From Microbacterium sp. cf046 (lineage in GTDB: Bacteria; Actinomycetota; Actinomycetes; Actinomycetales; Microbacteriaceae), in contig NZ_FOZJ01000001.1 in assembly GCF_900114345.1 (NCBI RefSeq), forward strand, positions 434,001 through 498,000: 64,000 nt of DNA, in the 5' to 3' direction. A model generated the notes under the pieces. The model made no database searches, was not told the DNA's origin, and saw only the letters and a program-made list of their open reading frames with translations. Positions 46,776 through 55,146 of this stretch are shown one piece after another (position 1 is the stretch's first letter; the number at the start of each line of letters is the position of its first letter). Made by a program: the position numbers and the translations under genes.

Positions 46776-47636
46776 TCAGTTTCCGATCTCGGTCCTGACC
46801 GCGAACAGCTCAGGAAAGAACGTGAGCTCGAGCGCCTTCTGCAGGAACGGCACACCGCTCGAGCCGCCGGTCCCCTTCTTGAAGCCGATGATCCGGTCGA
46901 CGGTCTTGAGGTGGCGGAACCGCCAGAGCTGGAAGTTGTCCTCCAGATCCACGAGCTCCTCGCAGGTCTCGTAGGCGGCCCAGTGCGACTGCGGGTCCGC
47001 GTAGATCGAAGCGAAGACCGGTACGAGCTCGGGGGTGAACGTCCAGGCCCTGGTGACGTCGCGGTCCAGCACTGCGGCGGGAATCGCGTACCCGGCCCGC
47101 GCCAGCATCCGCAGGAACTCGTCGTAGAGACTCGGCGCCTCGAGCGTCGCCCGCACCAGCTGCTCCGCGGCCGGATCCGTTGCGAACACGCGCAGCATCG
47201 CAGCGTTCTTGTTGCCCAGGGTGAATTCGACCGCACGGTACTGGGCGGACTGGAATCCGCTGGCGTTGCCGAGCACCCCGCGGAACTGGGCGTACTCGGC
47301 CGGTGTCAGCGTCGCGAGGACTGACCACTGCTCGGTGAGCGTGCGCTGGATGTGCTTGACCCGCGCGATGCACTTGAGTGCGGGAGCGAGCCGGTCCTCG
47401 CGGAGGAAGAGGCACGCGGCGGACAGTTCGTGCAGCACGAGCTTGAGCCACAGCTCCGTGGTCTGGTGCTGGATGATGAACAGCAGCTCGTCGTGATGCT
47501 CAGGTGAGCTGAGCGGATGCTGCGCCGCCAGGAGCGTGTTCAGCTCGAGGTATCCGCCGTAGCTCATGCGGTCGGAGAAGTCGGTGACGACCGACCCTTC
47601 GATCGCGCGCGTGTTGCCCTCGACGCCTTCGCTCAC
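46776..47636 (-). CDS. kynA: Tryptophan 2,3-dioxygenase
   Basis: A 286-residue haem dioxygenase that opens the indole ring of tryptophan to give N-formylkynurenine. [35 protein letters not shown] and [20 protein letters not shown] are family signatures; His242 in FRHLKTV is the proximal haem ligand by family analogy. Translation starts at GTG, seven bases after a TAGGGT -10, so the operon mRNA is probably leaderless. It is the first gene of the operon with the amidohydrolase and kynU. Confidence 0.95.
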   Translation of the reverse strand: MSEGVEGNTRAIEGSVVTDFSDRMSYGGYLELNTLLAAQHPLSSPEHHDELLFIIQHQTTELWLKLVLHELSAACLFLREDRLAPALKCIARVKHIQRTLTEQWSVLATLTPAEYAQFRGVLGNASGFQSAQYRAVEFTLGNKNAAMLRVFATDPAAEQLVRATLEAPSLYDEFLRMLARAGYAIPAAVLDRDVTRAWTFTPELVPVFASIYADPQSHWAAYETCEELVDLEDNFQLWRFRHLKTVDRIIGFKKGTGGSSGVPFLQKALELTFFPELFAVRTEIGN

Positions 47637-47643
47637 GAGGTCA

Positions 47644-47649
47644 ACCCTA
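47644..47649 (-). promoter_or_regulatory. -10 element of the kynurenine operon (leaderless geometry)
   Basis: TAGGGT on the minus strand lies seven bases before the GTG at 47636. No ribosome site is seen. Confidence 0.5.
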
Positions 47650-47663
47650 GTGAGCGGGGCGAA

Positions 47664-47924
47664 CTAGATCAGCGACAGCTCGCGAAGCTTGGTCTCGACG
47701 TCGGCATTGGACGGCTCGACGTGGTGCGACGCGTCCGGGTAGACCACGACGGGGATGCTGGTGCGGCCCGAGATCTCGCGCGCGACGTCCGCCGCGGCGG
47801 GGTCGGTCTCCAGATCGACGTACTCGTAGCTCACTCCGAGCGAGGCGAGCTGATTCTTGGTGCGGACGCAGTCGCGGCACCAGTCTGCGCCGAACACCGT
47901 CAGGGTCGAGGGGGAGGAAGTCAT
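47664..47924 (-). CDS. Glutaredoxin-like (mycoredoxin-type) protein
   Basis: An 86-residue thioredoxin-fold protein. The redox motif is WCRDC (residues 15-19) after LTVFGAD, and the cis-Pro is in TSIPVVVYPD. The length and WCxxC context fit actinobacterial glutaredoxin/mycoredoxin proteins that reduce mixed disulfides in the cytoplasm. The ATG at 47924 is six bases from a GAGAAT box. It sits between the divergent GT2 gene and the kynurenine operon. Confidence 0.85.
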   Translation of the reverse strand: MTSSPSTLTVFGADWCRDCVRTKNQLASLGVSYEYVDLETDPAAADVAREISGRTSIPVVVYPDASHHVEPSNADVETKLRELSLI

Positions 47925-47930
47925 GCTTCC

Positions 47931-47936
47931 ATTCTC
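47931..47936 (-). promoter_or_regulatory. -10-like element of the glutaredoxin-like gene (leaderless geometry)
   Basis: GAGAAT on the minus strand lies six bases before the ATG at 47924, the same arrangement as at 34704-34709. Confidence 0.35.
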
Positions 47937-48000
47937 CGGCATGGAGCCTGTGCGACCGCCGGGTGCCCGAGGGGCTCGCGCATGCGACGATAGAGGCTCT

Positions 48001-49146
48001 ATGCAGCTGTCGATCATCGTCCCGACATACAACGAGGCTCCCAACGTCGCGGAGCTCGTTCGGCGCGTCACCGATGAGACCGAAGGCATCGACGCGGAGA
48101 TCATCTTCGTCGACGACAGCACCGACACCACGCCCGATGTGATCCGCGAGGTCGCGGCATCCGCCGGCCTGCCGGTCCGACTGATCCACCGCGACCATCG
48201 CAGGGGCGGACTCGGCGGAGCGGTGCTCGAAGGGTTCGCGGCGGCGGAGTCGGATGCGTGCCTCGTGATGGACGGCGACCTGCAGCACCCGCCGGAGGAG
48301 ATCAGGGACATCTACGCGCGGTTCGCGCGCGGTGACGTCGATGTCGTGGTCGCCTCGCGGTATGCGGGTGACGGAACGTCGGCCGGCCTGGCCGACCGCA
48401 CTCGCGTTCTCGTCTCGAAGGTCTCGACCGCGCTCACGCGGGCGATGTTCCCGATCCGTCTCAAGGACGTGTCCGACCCGATGACGGGGTTCTTCCTGAT
48501 CGATCGTCGTGCCGTGGATGCCGCGACCCTGCGGCCCCGCGGCTTCAAGATCCTCCTCGAGATCCTGGCGCGAAAGAACCTCCGCATCGCCGAGGTGCCG
48601 TTCGACTTCGCGGGGCGCCACGCGGGCGAGTCGAAGGCGTCGATGCGCCAGGGCGTGCACTTCCTCACGCAGCTGACGGCCCTCCGCTTCGGGAAGATGT
48701 CGCTGTTCGCGGTGATCGGCGGACTGGGGGCGATCGCGAACGTCGCGATCGTGTGGGGCCTCACGCATGTCGGCGTCAACTACCTCGTCGCGGCGATCAT
48801 CGCGTCGGAAGTGACGATCGTCGGCAACTTCCTGCTGCAGGAGCGCTTCGTGTTCCAGGACATGAAGGGCGAGGCATCGGGCGTCTGGGCGCGATTCGCC
48901 AAGTCCTTCTCGTTCAACAACGCCGAGCTGCTGATCCGGATCCCGATCGTCGCGATCATGGTCAGCGGCGGTCACATCTCTGCAGTGATCGCGACCGCGA
49001 TCACGCTGATCGTCGCGTTCATCGTCCGCTTCGTGTTCCACTCGCTCGTCGTCTACGCGCCGCGCAAGCCGGGCGTCGAGGTCAGCCGGGCCCGCCACAT
49101 CGTCGAGGAGCTGGACGCGCAGGCCATGGCTCCGGGCGAGCTCTAG
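48001..49146 (+). CDS. GT2 glycosyltransferase (polyprenyl-phosphate mannose/glucose synthase type) fused to a GtrA-like domain
   Basis: A 381-residue membrane enzyme. The GT-A domain (about 1-230) has LSIIVPTYNEAPNVAELVRR, the metal-binding DGDLQHPPE and the DPM-type SDPMTGFFLIDR. The C-terminal part (about 235-360) holds four hydrophobic segments with the GtrA feature VGNFLLQERFVF. Such fusions transfer a hexose from a nucleotide sugar to a polyprenyl phosphate and may help flip it, feeding surface glycan or glycoprotein synthesis. It runs directly into the convergent SDR gene (no spacer). Confidence 0.9.
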   Translation: MQLSIIVPTYNEAPNVAELVRRVTDETEGIDAEIIFVDDSTDTTPDVIREVAASAGLPVRLIHRDHRRGGLGGAVLEGFAAAESDACLVMDGDLQHPPEEIRDIYARFARGDVDVVVASRYAGDGTSAGLADRTRVLVSKVSTALTRAMFPIRLKDVSDPMTGFFLIDRRAVDAATLRPRGFKILLEILARKNLRIAEVPFDFAGRHAGESKASMRQGVHFLTQLTALRFGKMSLFAVIGGLGAIANVAIVWGLTHVGVNYLVAAIIASEVTIVGNFLLQERFVFQDMKGEASGVWARFAKSFSFNNAELLIRIPIVAIMVSGGHISAVIATAITLIVAFIVRFVFHSLVVYAPRKPGVEVSRARHIVEELDAQAMAPGEL

Positions 49147-49992
49147 TCACCAGTCTCCGCGCAGTCCGAGCGACCGGCCGCCGTCGACGATCAGCTCCTG
49201 ACCGGTGATGAAGCGTGCGCGAGGACTCGCCAGGAATCCGACGGCCTCGGCCACGTCCTCCTCATGTCCGATCGCACCGAGGACGTTGGTCCGCTTCACG
49301 CGGTCCAACTCGGCATCCGTCACCCGGCCGCGGGGAACGATGCCCGGCGAGACCAGATTGACCGTGACGCCGTACGGGCCGAACTCGATCGCCGCGGATC
49401 TCATGTAGCCGGCGAGGCCGGCTTTGGCCGCGGCGTAGTCCGCGAACCGCGCCTTGCCGGCGCTCGCGATGATCGACCCCACGCTGATGATGCGACCCGA
49501 CCGCTGCGCGATCATCTTCGGCGCCACCGCGCGCACGGACGAGATCGCCCCGCGCAGGTTCACGGCGAGCACCCGGTCGATGACCTCCGGCGACTGATCC
49601 CACAGCGCGGCGCTCTCGCCCCGGGCGCTCCCGCCCGCGCAGTTCACGAGGATGTCGACGGCCGGAAGCGATGCGAAGAAATCCGCCACGGCCGCATCGT
49701 CCTGCAGATCGACGCGCGCGGCATGCGCGGCGCCTCCGTGCTCCCGCGCCTCGGCGACGACCGCGTCGAGCGTGGCAGGCGTGCGACCGAGGACGTGGAC
49801 TTCCGCCCCGCTCGAGGCCAGTCGGAGCGCGACCGCCCGGCCGATCGCTCCGGACCCGCCCGTGACCACGGCGCGGAGTCCCCCGAGTTCGGGAGGTGAG
49901 TCGACGCGGACCACATACGGTCGCGCCATCTCGACCAGGGCCGGCTTCCTGCGGAGTGTCGCCCGGACCCGATCCGTGAACCTGCGTACCAT
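49147..49992 (-). CDS. Short-chain dehydrogenase/reductase (SDR)
   Basis: A 281-residue classical SDR. After an N-terminal extension of about 40 residues come the cofactor loop VTGGSGAIGRAVAL, the VNCAGG motif, the Ser in ISVGSII, the catalytic YAAAKAG and the closing GQELIVDGG. It is the last gene of an operon with the MenD-like enzyme (37 bases upstream) and the polysaccharide deacetylase, so it may reduce or oxidise the product of the ThDP enzyme. The ATG at 49992 was chosen because longer starts run into the upstream gene. Confidence 0.85.
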   Translation of the reverse strand: MVRRFTDRVRATLRRKPALVEMARPYVVRVDSPPELGGLRAVVTGGSGAIGRAVALRLASSGAEVHVLGRTPATLDAVVAEAREHGGAAHAARVDLQDDAAVADFFASLPAVDILVNCAGGSARGESAALWDQSPEVIDRVLAVNLRGAISSVRAVAPKMIAQRSGRIISVGSIIASAGKARFADYAAAKAGLAGYMRSAAIEFGPYGVTVNLVSPGIVPRGRVTDAELDRVKRTNVLGAIGHEEDVAEAVGFLASPRARFITGQELIVDGGRSLGLRGDW

Positions 49993-50029
49993 GTTTCGTC
50001 TCTCCCTCGCGGTCAGCGGACCGGTGGAT

Positions 50030-51769
50030 TCACCGGAGCCCGAGCCGTCGCAGCAGATTTCCGCCGAATCTCCTGATCCGCTGACGGAGGCTGAGCGCAC
50101 GCTCACCCCCGCCGAGCAGGGAGTAGTAGGCCTTCAGCTGCGCGATGTCCGCCGTCTTCTCGGAGAAGACCTCGAGCACCCTCGGGCCGGGCGCGGTCAT
50201 GTCCGTGAGCCATGCGACTCCGTCGGCCGTGGCGTCGGCGGTGGAGGACGCCGAGTATTCGATCCCGAGGGACTCGATCCAGCCGCGGGCGCTCAGGCCG
50301 TGCTCCGCGCTGACATGGCGTCCGGCCACGGGCGAGTAATTGGCCGGCAGCGGCACGTGCATCACGGCCCCGCCACCGTTGTTCAGCAGCAGGATCCGCA
50401 GATTGGCCGGAGTATCGCGGATCCACAGGGAATTCATGTCGTAGAAGAAGGTCAGATCCCCGATGACCACGAACGTCGGCTTCGCCGTGACCGCGGCATA
50501 GCCGATCGCCGTGGACAGGCAGCCGTCGATCCCGTTCACTCCGCGATTGCAGAACACGTCGACCGTCGGATCGATCGAGTACAGCTGAGCCATCCTGATC
50601 GGAGCGCTGTTGGCGATGTGGAGCGCGCTCGCCTCGGGGAGTGCGCGCACCAGGGTGCCGATCGCGGTCAGCTCGCCGTGCTCGGTGGGTGTCGCTGCGA
50701 TCGAGTCGGCAGTGCTCCGCATCCGATCCGCGTAGCCGGTTGCGGCCGGTGCGCCGGCATGCGCAGCGACCACGCTCTGCAGGAACTGCTCGGGACGGCA
50801 CTGGATGACGTCGGTCAGAGATCGGAAGGGATCTGCGACGGCGCCGTCCGGATCGACCTGCCAGTGCTCGTGCCTGCTGCGACCGACGAATGCCTTGAGC
50901 TCGTCCTTGTAGACGATGTTCCCGCCGAAGGTGAGCACCACCTCCGGCGCGAGATCGGGGTTCGACGCCGCTGCGAGGTGCAGGAATGCGAGCGGATTGT
51001 CGATGCCACCGGGTAGGTGCACATTCGCGAGGTGGTCTGCCATCACGGCCGCGTCGAACACCTCGGTGAACGCGGCGCCGGCGGCCAGGGCGCGCTCACT
51101 CGGCCGCGGGCCCTGCCCCCACACCAGCAGGACACGTCTGCCTGACATTCGCTCGGCGAGCGCGGTCCAGTCCGGCGCGCCGCGATCGAGCCGGTGTCGC
51201 GTGATCACGCGGACGTCGGGGAGATGCAGCTTGTTGAACGGCACGCCGCTGTGACTCGCGATCGGCACATTGAGGTGCACCGGACCTCCGCCGCCCTCGC
51301 GAGCCGCGACGAGCGCTTCGTTGATGACCCGGTTGCAGTACCAGCGGTCGCGTTCGTTGGAGATCGGCCGCAGATTCCCCGCATAGCGGACGAATCTGTC
51401 GAACAGTCCGGGCTGGTCGATCATCTGATCTTCGCTCTGCCCCAGGAATTCGGGCAGCCGGTCTGTGGTGATCGCGACCAGCGGCAGCTTCTGAGCGGCT
51501 GCCTCGGCCAGTGCCGAACCGTAGTTGAGCGCTGCCGTGCCGGACGTGCAGATGGTCACCGCCGGCTCGCCGGTCGCCTGGATCAGCCCGAGCGCGAAGA
51601 ACGCCGCGGAGCGCTCATCGACCACCGAGTGGAGGCGGAAATCCTGGTCGTTCTCGAGGGTCCGGGTGAACGCGTAATGCCTGCTCCCCGGCGAGATCAC
51701 GATGTCCTTCACGCCGTGGGCCTTCAGCAGCGCCGTCAGTTCCAGGACGAGAGGTTCATTCGCGTACAT
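50030..51769 (-). CDS. MenD-like thiamine-diphosphate enzyme
   Basis: A 579-residue ThDP-dependent enzyme close to MenD (SEPHCHC synthase): SPGSRHYAFTR, the activating Glu in VVDERSAAFFALG, TSGTAALNYGSALAEA, TDRLPEFLGQSEDQMIDQ, and the ThDP/Mg motif GDLTFFYDMNS with LLLNNGGGAV. There are no other menaquinone genes nearby. Instead it lies seven bases after a polysaccharide deacetylase gene and before an SDR, a setting that suggests a modified-sugar or polyol building block for a surface polymer. The C-terminal end is Arg-rich. Function remains inferred. Confidence 0.8.
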   Translation of the reverse strand: MYANEPLVLELTALLKAHGVKDIVISPGSRHYAFTRTLENDQDFRLHSVVDERSAAFFALGLIQATGEPAVTICTSGTAALNYGSALAEAAAQKLPLVAITTDRLPEFLGQSEDQMIDQPGLFDRFVRYAGNLRPISNERDRWYCNRVINEALVAAREGGGGPVHLNVPIASHSGVPFNKLHLPDVRVITRHRLDRGAPDWTALAERMSGRRVLLVWGQGPRPSERALAAGAAFTEVFDAAVMADHLANVHLPGGIDNPLAFLHLAAASNPDLAPEVVLTFGGNIVYKDELKAFVGRSRHEHWQVDPDGAVADPFRSLTDVIQCRPEQFLQSVVAAHAGAPAATGYADRMRSTADSIAATPTEHGELTAIGTLVRALPEASALHIANSAPIRMAQLYSIDPTVDVFCNRGVNGIDGCLSTAIGYAAVTAKPTFVVIGDLTFFYDMNSLWIRDTPANLRILLLNNGGGAVMHVPLPANYSPVAGRHVSAEHGLSARGWIESLGIEYSASSTADATADGVAWLTDMTAPGPRVLEVFSEKTADIAQLKAYYSLLGGGERALSLRQRIRRFGGNLLRRLGLR

Positions 51770-51776
51770 GCGGGGA

Positions 51777-52943
51777 TCAGCCGATGAGGCCGATGAGCGC
51801 GTCGAGCCCCATGCCGTAGTTGATTCGCACCGTGGGCATCGCGAGCTTGTCCGTCCCGATGGTCACATAGCCCGGCTCGATCGTTCGCGCCATCTCGAAG
51901 CCGGCCTTGCGCAGGCCCTCCTTGGCGGTCTCGTTGTAGTGGCCGAACGGGTACGCCATGACCTCCTTGACGCCGAGGATCGCGGCGGACTGCTCCATGT
52001 CCGCGGCGATCTCGTCGGCGGTCCAGTTGACCATGCGTCCCTGCCCGTTGGCACCGGCGGTGTGCATGTCGTGCGTGTGCGAGCGCTGCTGGACGTACAT
52101 CGACGGCGAGGGACCGGTCCCGTCGACCGTGATGCAGAACGCCGTGGTCAGCAGCTGCTTCTCGATGACGATGGGCATGCCGAGTTGCAGCCAGGAGATG
52201 TCGCAGTCGTCGTCGGTGATGATCACCGAGTGGGTGGGCAGGAAGAGACGGCCGTCGATGAAGGCGCTCAGCTCATCCCATGTGGGCAGGTAGAACCCGC
52301 CGGTGGCGATGTGCTCCATGTGCGCTTCGAAATCCCCGATGTACGCGTAGTTCCCTCGCAGCCAGCCTTCCTCGCCCTCGGGCTTGGTCGTGAACTGGTG
52401 GTACATCAGGATCGGGATGGCGGCTTCCTCGGCCGCGTTCTCCTCGGGCGTCTTCCACGATCCGTTGAGCGTGATCTGCCGGTCGGTGCAGGCGACCGGC
52501 TCGGATCCGTTGATGCGGTTCGCGACCGTGAAGGCTGCGGCATCCTCCGGCGTGGAATACCAGCCCGCGAAGACGAGCCCGTCCCGCTGGGGCACGGGCA
52601 GCTTTGCGTAGAGCTCTCCCTGCGTCTGCAGCACAGGCGCCTCGGTGATCCCGTCGCCGGCGAAGGTCACCGCGCAGGCGTTCGGATCGTCGGTCGACGC
52701 GAGCAGCTGCTCCGACGCAGTGAGCGGCGTCGAATCGGGCGTCGGGCTCGCCGATTCCTGCGGCTCGATCGGCGGGGCTGCGGAGTCGTTCGAGCGTCCG
52801 AGGTTGGCGACGGTGACCGCGACGGCGATGATGATCGCGGCGACCAGGACGATCGCCGCGGTGAACGCGACGAAGCGGCGGCGGCGTCGCACGCGCGGCG
52901 ATACGCGGTGTGCGCGCGCACCGTTGGGGGTTGGTTGGGTCAC
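51777..52943 (-). CDS. Membrane-anchored polysaccharide deacetylase (CE4/NodB) family protein
   Basis: A 388-residue protein with a basic N-terminus and one membrane segment (about 25-48), leaving the rest outside. A Ser/Thr/Pro linker is followed by an InlB B-repeat (Flg_new)-like module with GLVFAGWYSTPEDA. The CE4 domain (about 180-388) shows ILMYHQFTT, the metal Asp pair in IITDDDCD, the SHTHDMH motif and YPFGHYN. It would remove acetyl groups from a wall or capsular polysaccharide. It starts at GTG and is first in an operon with the MenD-like and SDR genes. Confidence 0.85.
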   Translation of the reverse strand: MTQPTPNGARAHRVSPRVRRRRRFVAFTAAIVLVAAIIIAVAVTVANLGRSNDSAAPPIEPQESASPTPDSTPLTASEQLLASTDDPNACAVTFAGDGITEAPVLQTQGELYAKLPVPQRDGLVFAGWYSTPEDAAAFTVANRINGSEPVACTDRQITLNGSWKTPEENAAEEAAIPILMYHQFTTKPEGEEGWLRGNYAYIGDFEAHMEHIATGGFYLPTWDELSAFIDGRLFLPTHSVIITDDDCDISWLQLGMPIVIEKQLLTTAFCITVDGTGPSPSMYVQQRSHTHDMHTAGANGQGRMVNWTADEIAADMEQSAAILGVKEVMAYPFGHYNETAKEGLRKAGFEMARTIEPGYVTIGTDKLAMPTVRINYGMGLDALIGLIG

Positions 52944-53157
52944 GATCGTCTGTCCCCGGCAGAAGGGCGGCGCCTCCGACCGTCGGATCGGCGCCTCCGG
53001 GCAATCGTAAAGCCTCTACCCGATCAACCCCTGGACCGGGCTCGGTCAGCGCCGGATCCATTGAGCATTCCGTTGGGGAACAGGTCCCCGAAATCGCAAG
53101 TCATTGCTATAGTCAACGCAATTGACTTGGAACTGCGACACAGAGAGGCGGGCGACG
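52944..53157. other. Divergent intergenic region with a local regulon promoter
   Basis: About 214 bases between the deacetylase and the dehalogenase-like gene. The right half carries the TATAGT promoter and operator described separately. In the left half I see only small GC-rich repeats (GGCGCCTCCG at two places, 52968 and 52991) and no gene. Confidence 0.5.
53097..53129 (+). promoter_or_regulatory. Promoter and island operator (site A) of the dehalogenase-peptidase operon
   Basis: The -10 TATAGT (53108-53113) overlaps the island operator AGTCAACGCAATTGACT (53111-53127), whose half-sites AGTCA/TGACT are perfect. An outer repeat, CAAGTCATTGC (53097-53107) and GCAATTGACTTG (53118-53129), gives a nested dyad. 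No good -35 is seen. Confidence 0.75.
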
Positions 53158-54042
53158 ATGCGACCCTCGCACGACATGTCCCCCCTCGCCGTTGACTGCG
53201 ACGGGATCCGGATCGCGGCAGACATGAGCGGCGCCGGCCCGGCGGTGCTGCTGCTGCACGGCTATCCCGAGACGCGGGCGATGTGGCGAGACGTGGTCGA
53301 CTCCCTCGCCACGACGCACACGGTCGTCACAGCCGACCTGCGGGGCTACGGCGACTCCGCGAAACCCCGCGGTGAACGCTATTCGAAGCGTGAGATGGCG
53401 CGCGACCAAGTGGTGCTCATGCGCGAGCTCGGATTCGAGAGGTTCGCCGTCGTCGGGCACGATCGCGGCGGTCGCGTCGCGCACCGGATGGCGCTGGATC
53501 ACCCCGACGCCGTCGTCGCGCTCGCGGTCCTGGACATCGTGCCGACGCTGCACATGTTCGAGCACGTCGACCTGGCGATGGCGACGAGCTACTTCCACTG
53601 GTTCTTCCTCGCTCGGGAGGACGGGCTGCCCGAGGCGCTCATCACCGCCGCGCCGCAGGCGTGGCTGCGCAGCCGGTTCACCGGCCGGAGCCTCGCAGGG
53701 GAGGGTCTCATGCCCGACGCGTATCCCGAGTACGAGCGCTGTTTCGACGTCGACACCGTGCACGCGTCCTGCGCCGACTACCGCGCAGCCGCGTCGATCG
53801 ACCTGGATCACGACCGCGCGGATCGTCTGGCCTCGCGCAGCATCAGCGCTCCGCTGCTGGCGCTGTGGGGCACCGCGAGCTACGTGGGCCGGAATTTCGA
53901 CGTGGTCGACGCGTGGCGGCCGTATTCGGGGAACGTGTCCGGCGCCGGAATCACAGCCGACCACTATCTCGCCGAAGAGGCGCCGGAAGCGACCGCGGCC
54001 GCGCTGGCGGAATTCCTCGGCAGCGCGGAGGTGTCGTGGTGA
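53158..54042 (+). CDS. Haloacetate/fluoroacetate dehalogenase-like alpha/beta hydrolase
   Basis: A 294-residue alpha/beta hydrolase whose active site agrees with fluoroacetate dehalogenases as I know them: nucleophile Asp102 (GHDRGGRV) followed by Arg103 and Arg106 for the carboxylate, Asp126 in VLDIVP, the halide-cradle pair His147-Trp148 in YFHWFFL, Tyr208 in CADYRAA and the terminal His269 in TADHYLAEE. Asp instead of Ser at the elbow points to dehalogenase or epoxide-hydrolase chemistry rather than ester cleavage. The ATG follows GAGAGGCGG. Its stop overlaps the GTG of the M20 peptidase (GTGA). It is controlled from a promoter containing the island operator. Confidence 0.75.
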   Translation: MRPSHDMSPLAVDCDGIRIAADMSGAGPAVLLLHGYPETRAMWRDVVDSLATTHTVVTADLRGYGDSAKPRGERYSKREMARDQVVLMRELGFERFAVVGHDRGGRVAHRMALDHPDAVVALAVLDIVPTLHMFEHVDLAMATSYFHWFFLAREDGLPEALITAAPQAWLRSRFTGRSLAGEGLMPDAYPEYERCFDVDTVHASCADYRAAASIDLDHDRADRLASRSISAPLLALWGTASYVGRNFDVVDAWRPYSGNVSGAGITADHYLAEEAPEATAAALAEFLGSAEVSW

Positions 54043-55145
54043 GCGCCGCAGATCCCGCGCGCGTCCTGGCGCGACTGGAGGAGCTCGTCACCGCCGAGAC
54101 GCCGACCGACTACGGCGACGGCATCGCGGCGGCGCAGCGACTCGTGAGGTCGTGGATCGATGCAGCCGTGGGTGCCCACGGCGAGGTCGAGACCGTCGGC
54201 GGCGTGGCGCATCTCCTCTGGCGCGGCGGCGACGCGCCCGAGGTGCTGCTCCTCGGGCATCTCGACACCGTCTTTCCACTCGGGACCGCTCGCGAACGGC
54301 CGTACCGCCTCGACGGCGATCGGGCGACAGGCCCCGGTGTCTTCGACATGAAGGCGGGGATCGTGATCATGGCCGAGGCCCTTGCGCTCGCAGCGCACTC
54401 CGGGAAGGTCGCCGTCCTCCTGACGAGCGACGAGGAGACCGGATCTGCGACATCGCGAGGGCTGATCGAACGCGAGGCGGCACGCGCCGGATCGGTGCTC
54501 GTGCTCGAGCCGAGCCTCGACGGAGCCGTCAAGGTCGCTCGCCGGGGCGGTAGCATCTACCGCCTCCAGGTGCACGGGCGCGCCGCGCACGCCGGGCTCG
54601 ACCCGTGGGAGGGCCGCAGCGCCCTCACCGAACTGGCTCACCAGGTGCTCTCGCTCCCCGCGCTCGCCGACGATGCCTGCGGGACGACCGTCAGTCCGAC
54701 CGTTGCGAGCGCGGGCACGGCCACCAATGTCATCCCCGATCATGCCGAGGTGAAGATCGACGTGCGGGCCTGGACGATGGGCGAGCTGGAGCGCGTCGAC
54801 GCTGCGATGCGATCGCTCACGACATTCACACCGGATGTCGCGCTCGAGCTCAGCGGTGGCATCAACCGTCCCCCGATGGAGGACGACTCCTCCCGCGAGC
54901 TGCTCGTGATCGCCCGCGAGGTCGCCGCTCGGCTCGGCCAGGCCCCGGTCGAAGCGGTGTCAGCAGGCGGTGCCTCCGACGGCAACTTCACCGCAGCAGT
55001 CGGCGCTCGCACGCTCGACGGGCTCGGCCCGAGAGGAGGAGGCGCTCATGCCGTCGACGAGTGGATCTCGATCGCCTCGATGCTCGAGCGGATCGATCTG
55101 GTCTCCGGCATCATCGACGAGATCGCCGGCGGATCGACGGGCTGA
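54039..55145 (+). CDS. M20 family metallopeptidase, carboxypeptidase G2-like
   Basis: A 368-residue zinc hydrolase. The metal site is LLLGHLDTVFPLG, GPGVFDMKAG, SDEETGS and, at the end, GGGAHAVDEW; the dimerisation (lid) domain has RRGGSIYRLQVHGRAAHAG. The CPG2 subfamily removes C-terminal Glu or similar groups from N-acyl compounds. The GTG start overlaps the stop of the dehalogenase-like gene, so both enzymes are made together and probably act on one substrate. It lacks a signal peptide. The gene meets the TetR gene tail to tail, two bases apart. Confidence 0.88.
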   Translation: MSAADPARVLARLEELVTAETPTDYGDGIAAAQRLVRSWIDAAVGAHGEVETVGGVAHLLWRGGDAPEVLLLGHLDTVFPLGTARERPYRLDGDRATGPGVFDMKAGIVIMAEALALAAHSGKVAVLLTSDEETGSATSRGLIEREAARAGSVLVLEPSLDGAVKVARRGGSIYRLQVHGRAAHAGLDPWEGRSALTELAHQVLSLPALADDACGTTVSPTVASAGTATNVIPDHAEVKIDVRAWTMGELERVDAAMRSLTTFTPDVALELSGGINRPPMEDDSSRELLVIAREVAARLGQAPVEAVSAGGASDGNFTAAVGARTLDGLGPRGGGAHAVDEWISIASMLERIDLVSGIIDEIAGGSTG

Positions 55146-55146
55146 C

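Noticed and set aside
50030..51769. Assignment of the MenD-like gene as menD of menaquinone synthesis.
   Set aside because: No other men gene is present and the operon context is glycan-related, so no gene symbol is given.
52968..53000. Two GGCGCCTCCG copies upstream of the deacetylase gene, considered as regulatory direct repeats.
   Set aside because: Short, GC-rich and without a recognisable promoter beside them; chance is a sufficient explanation.
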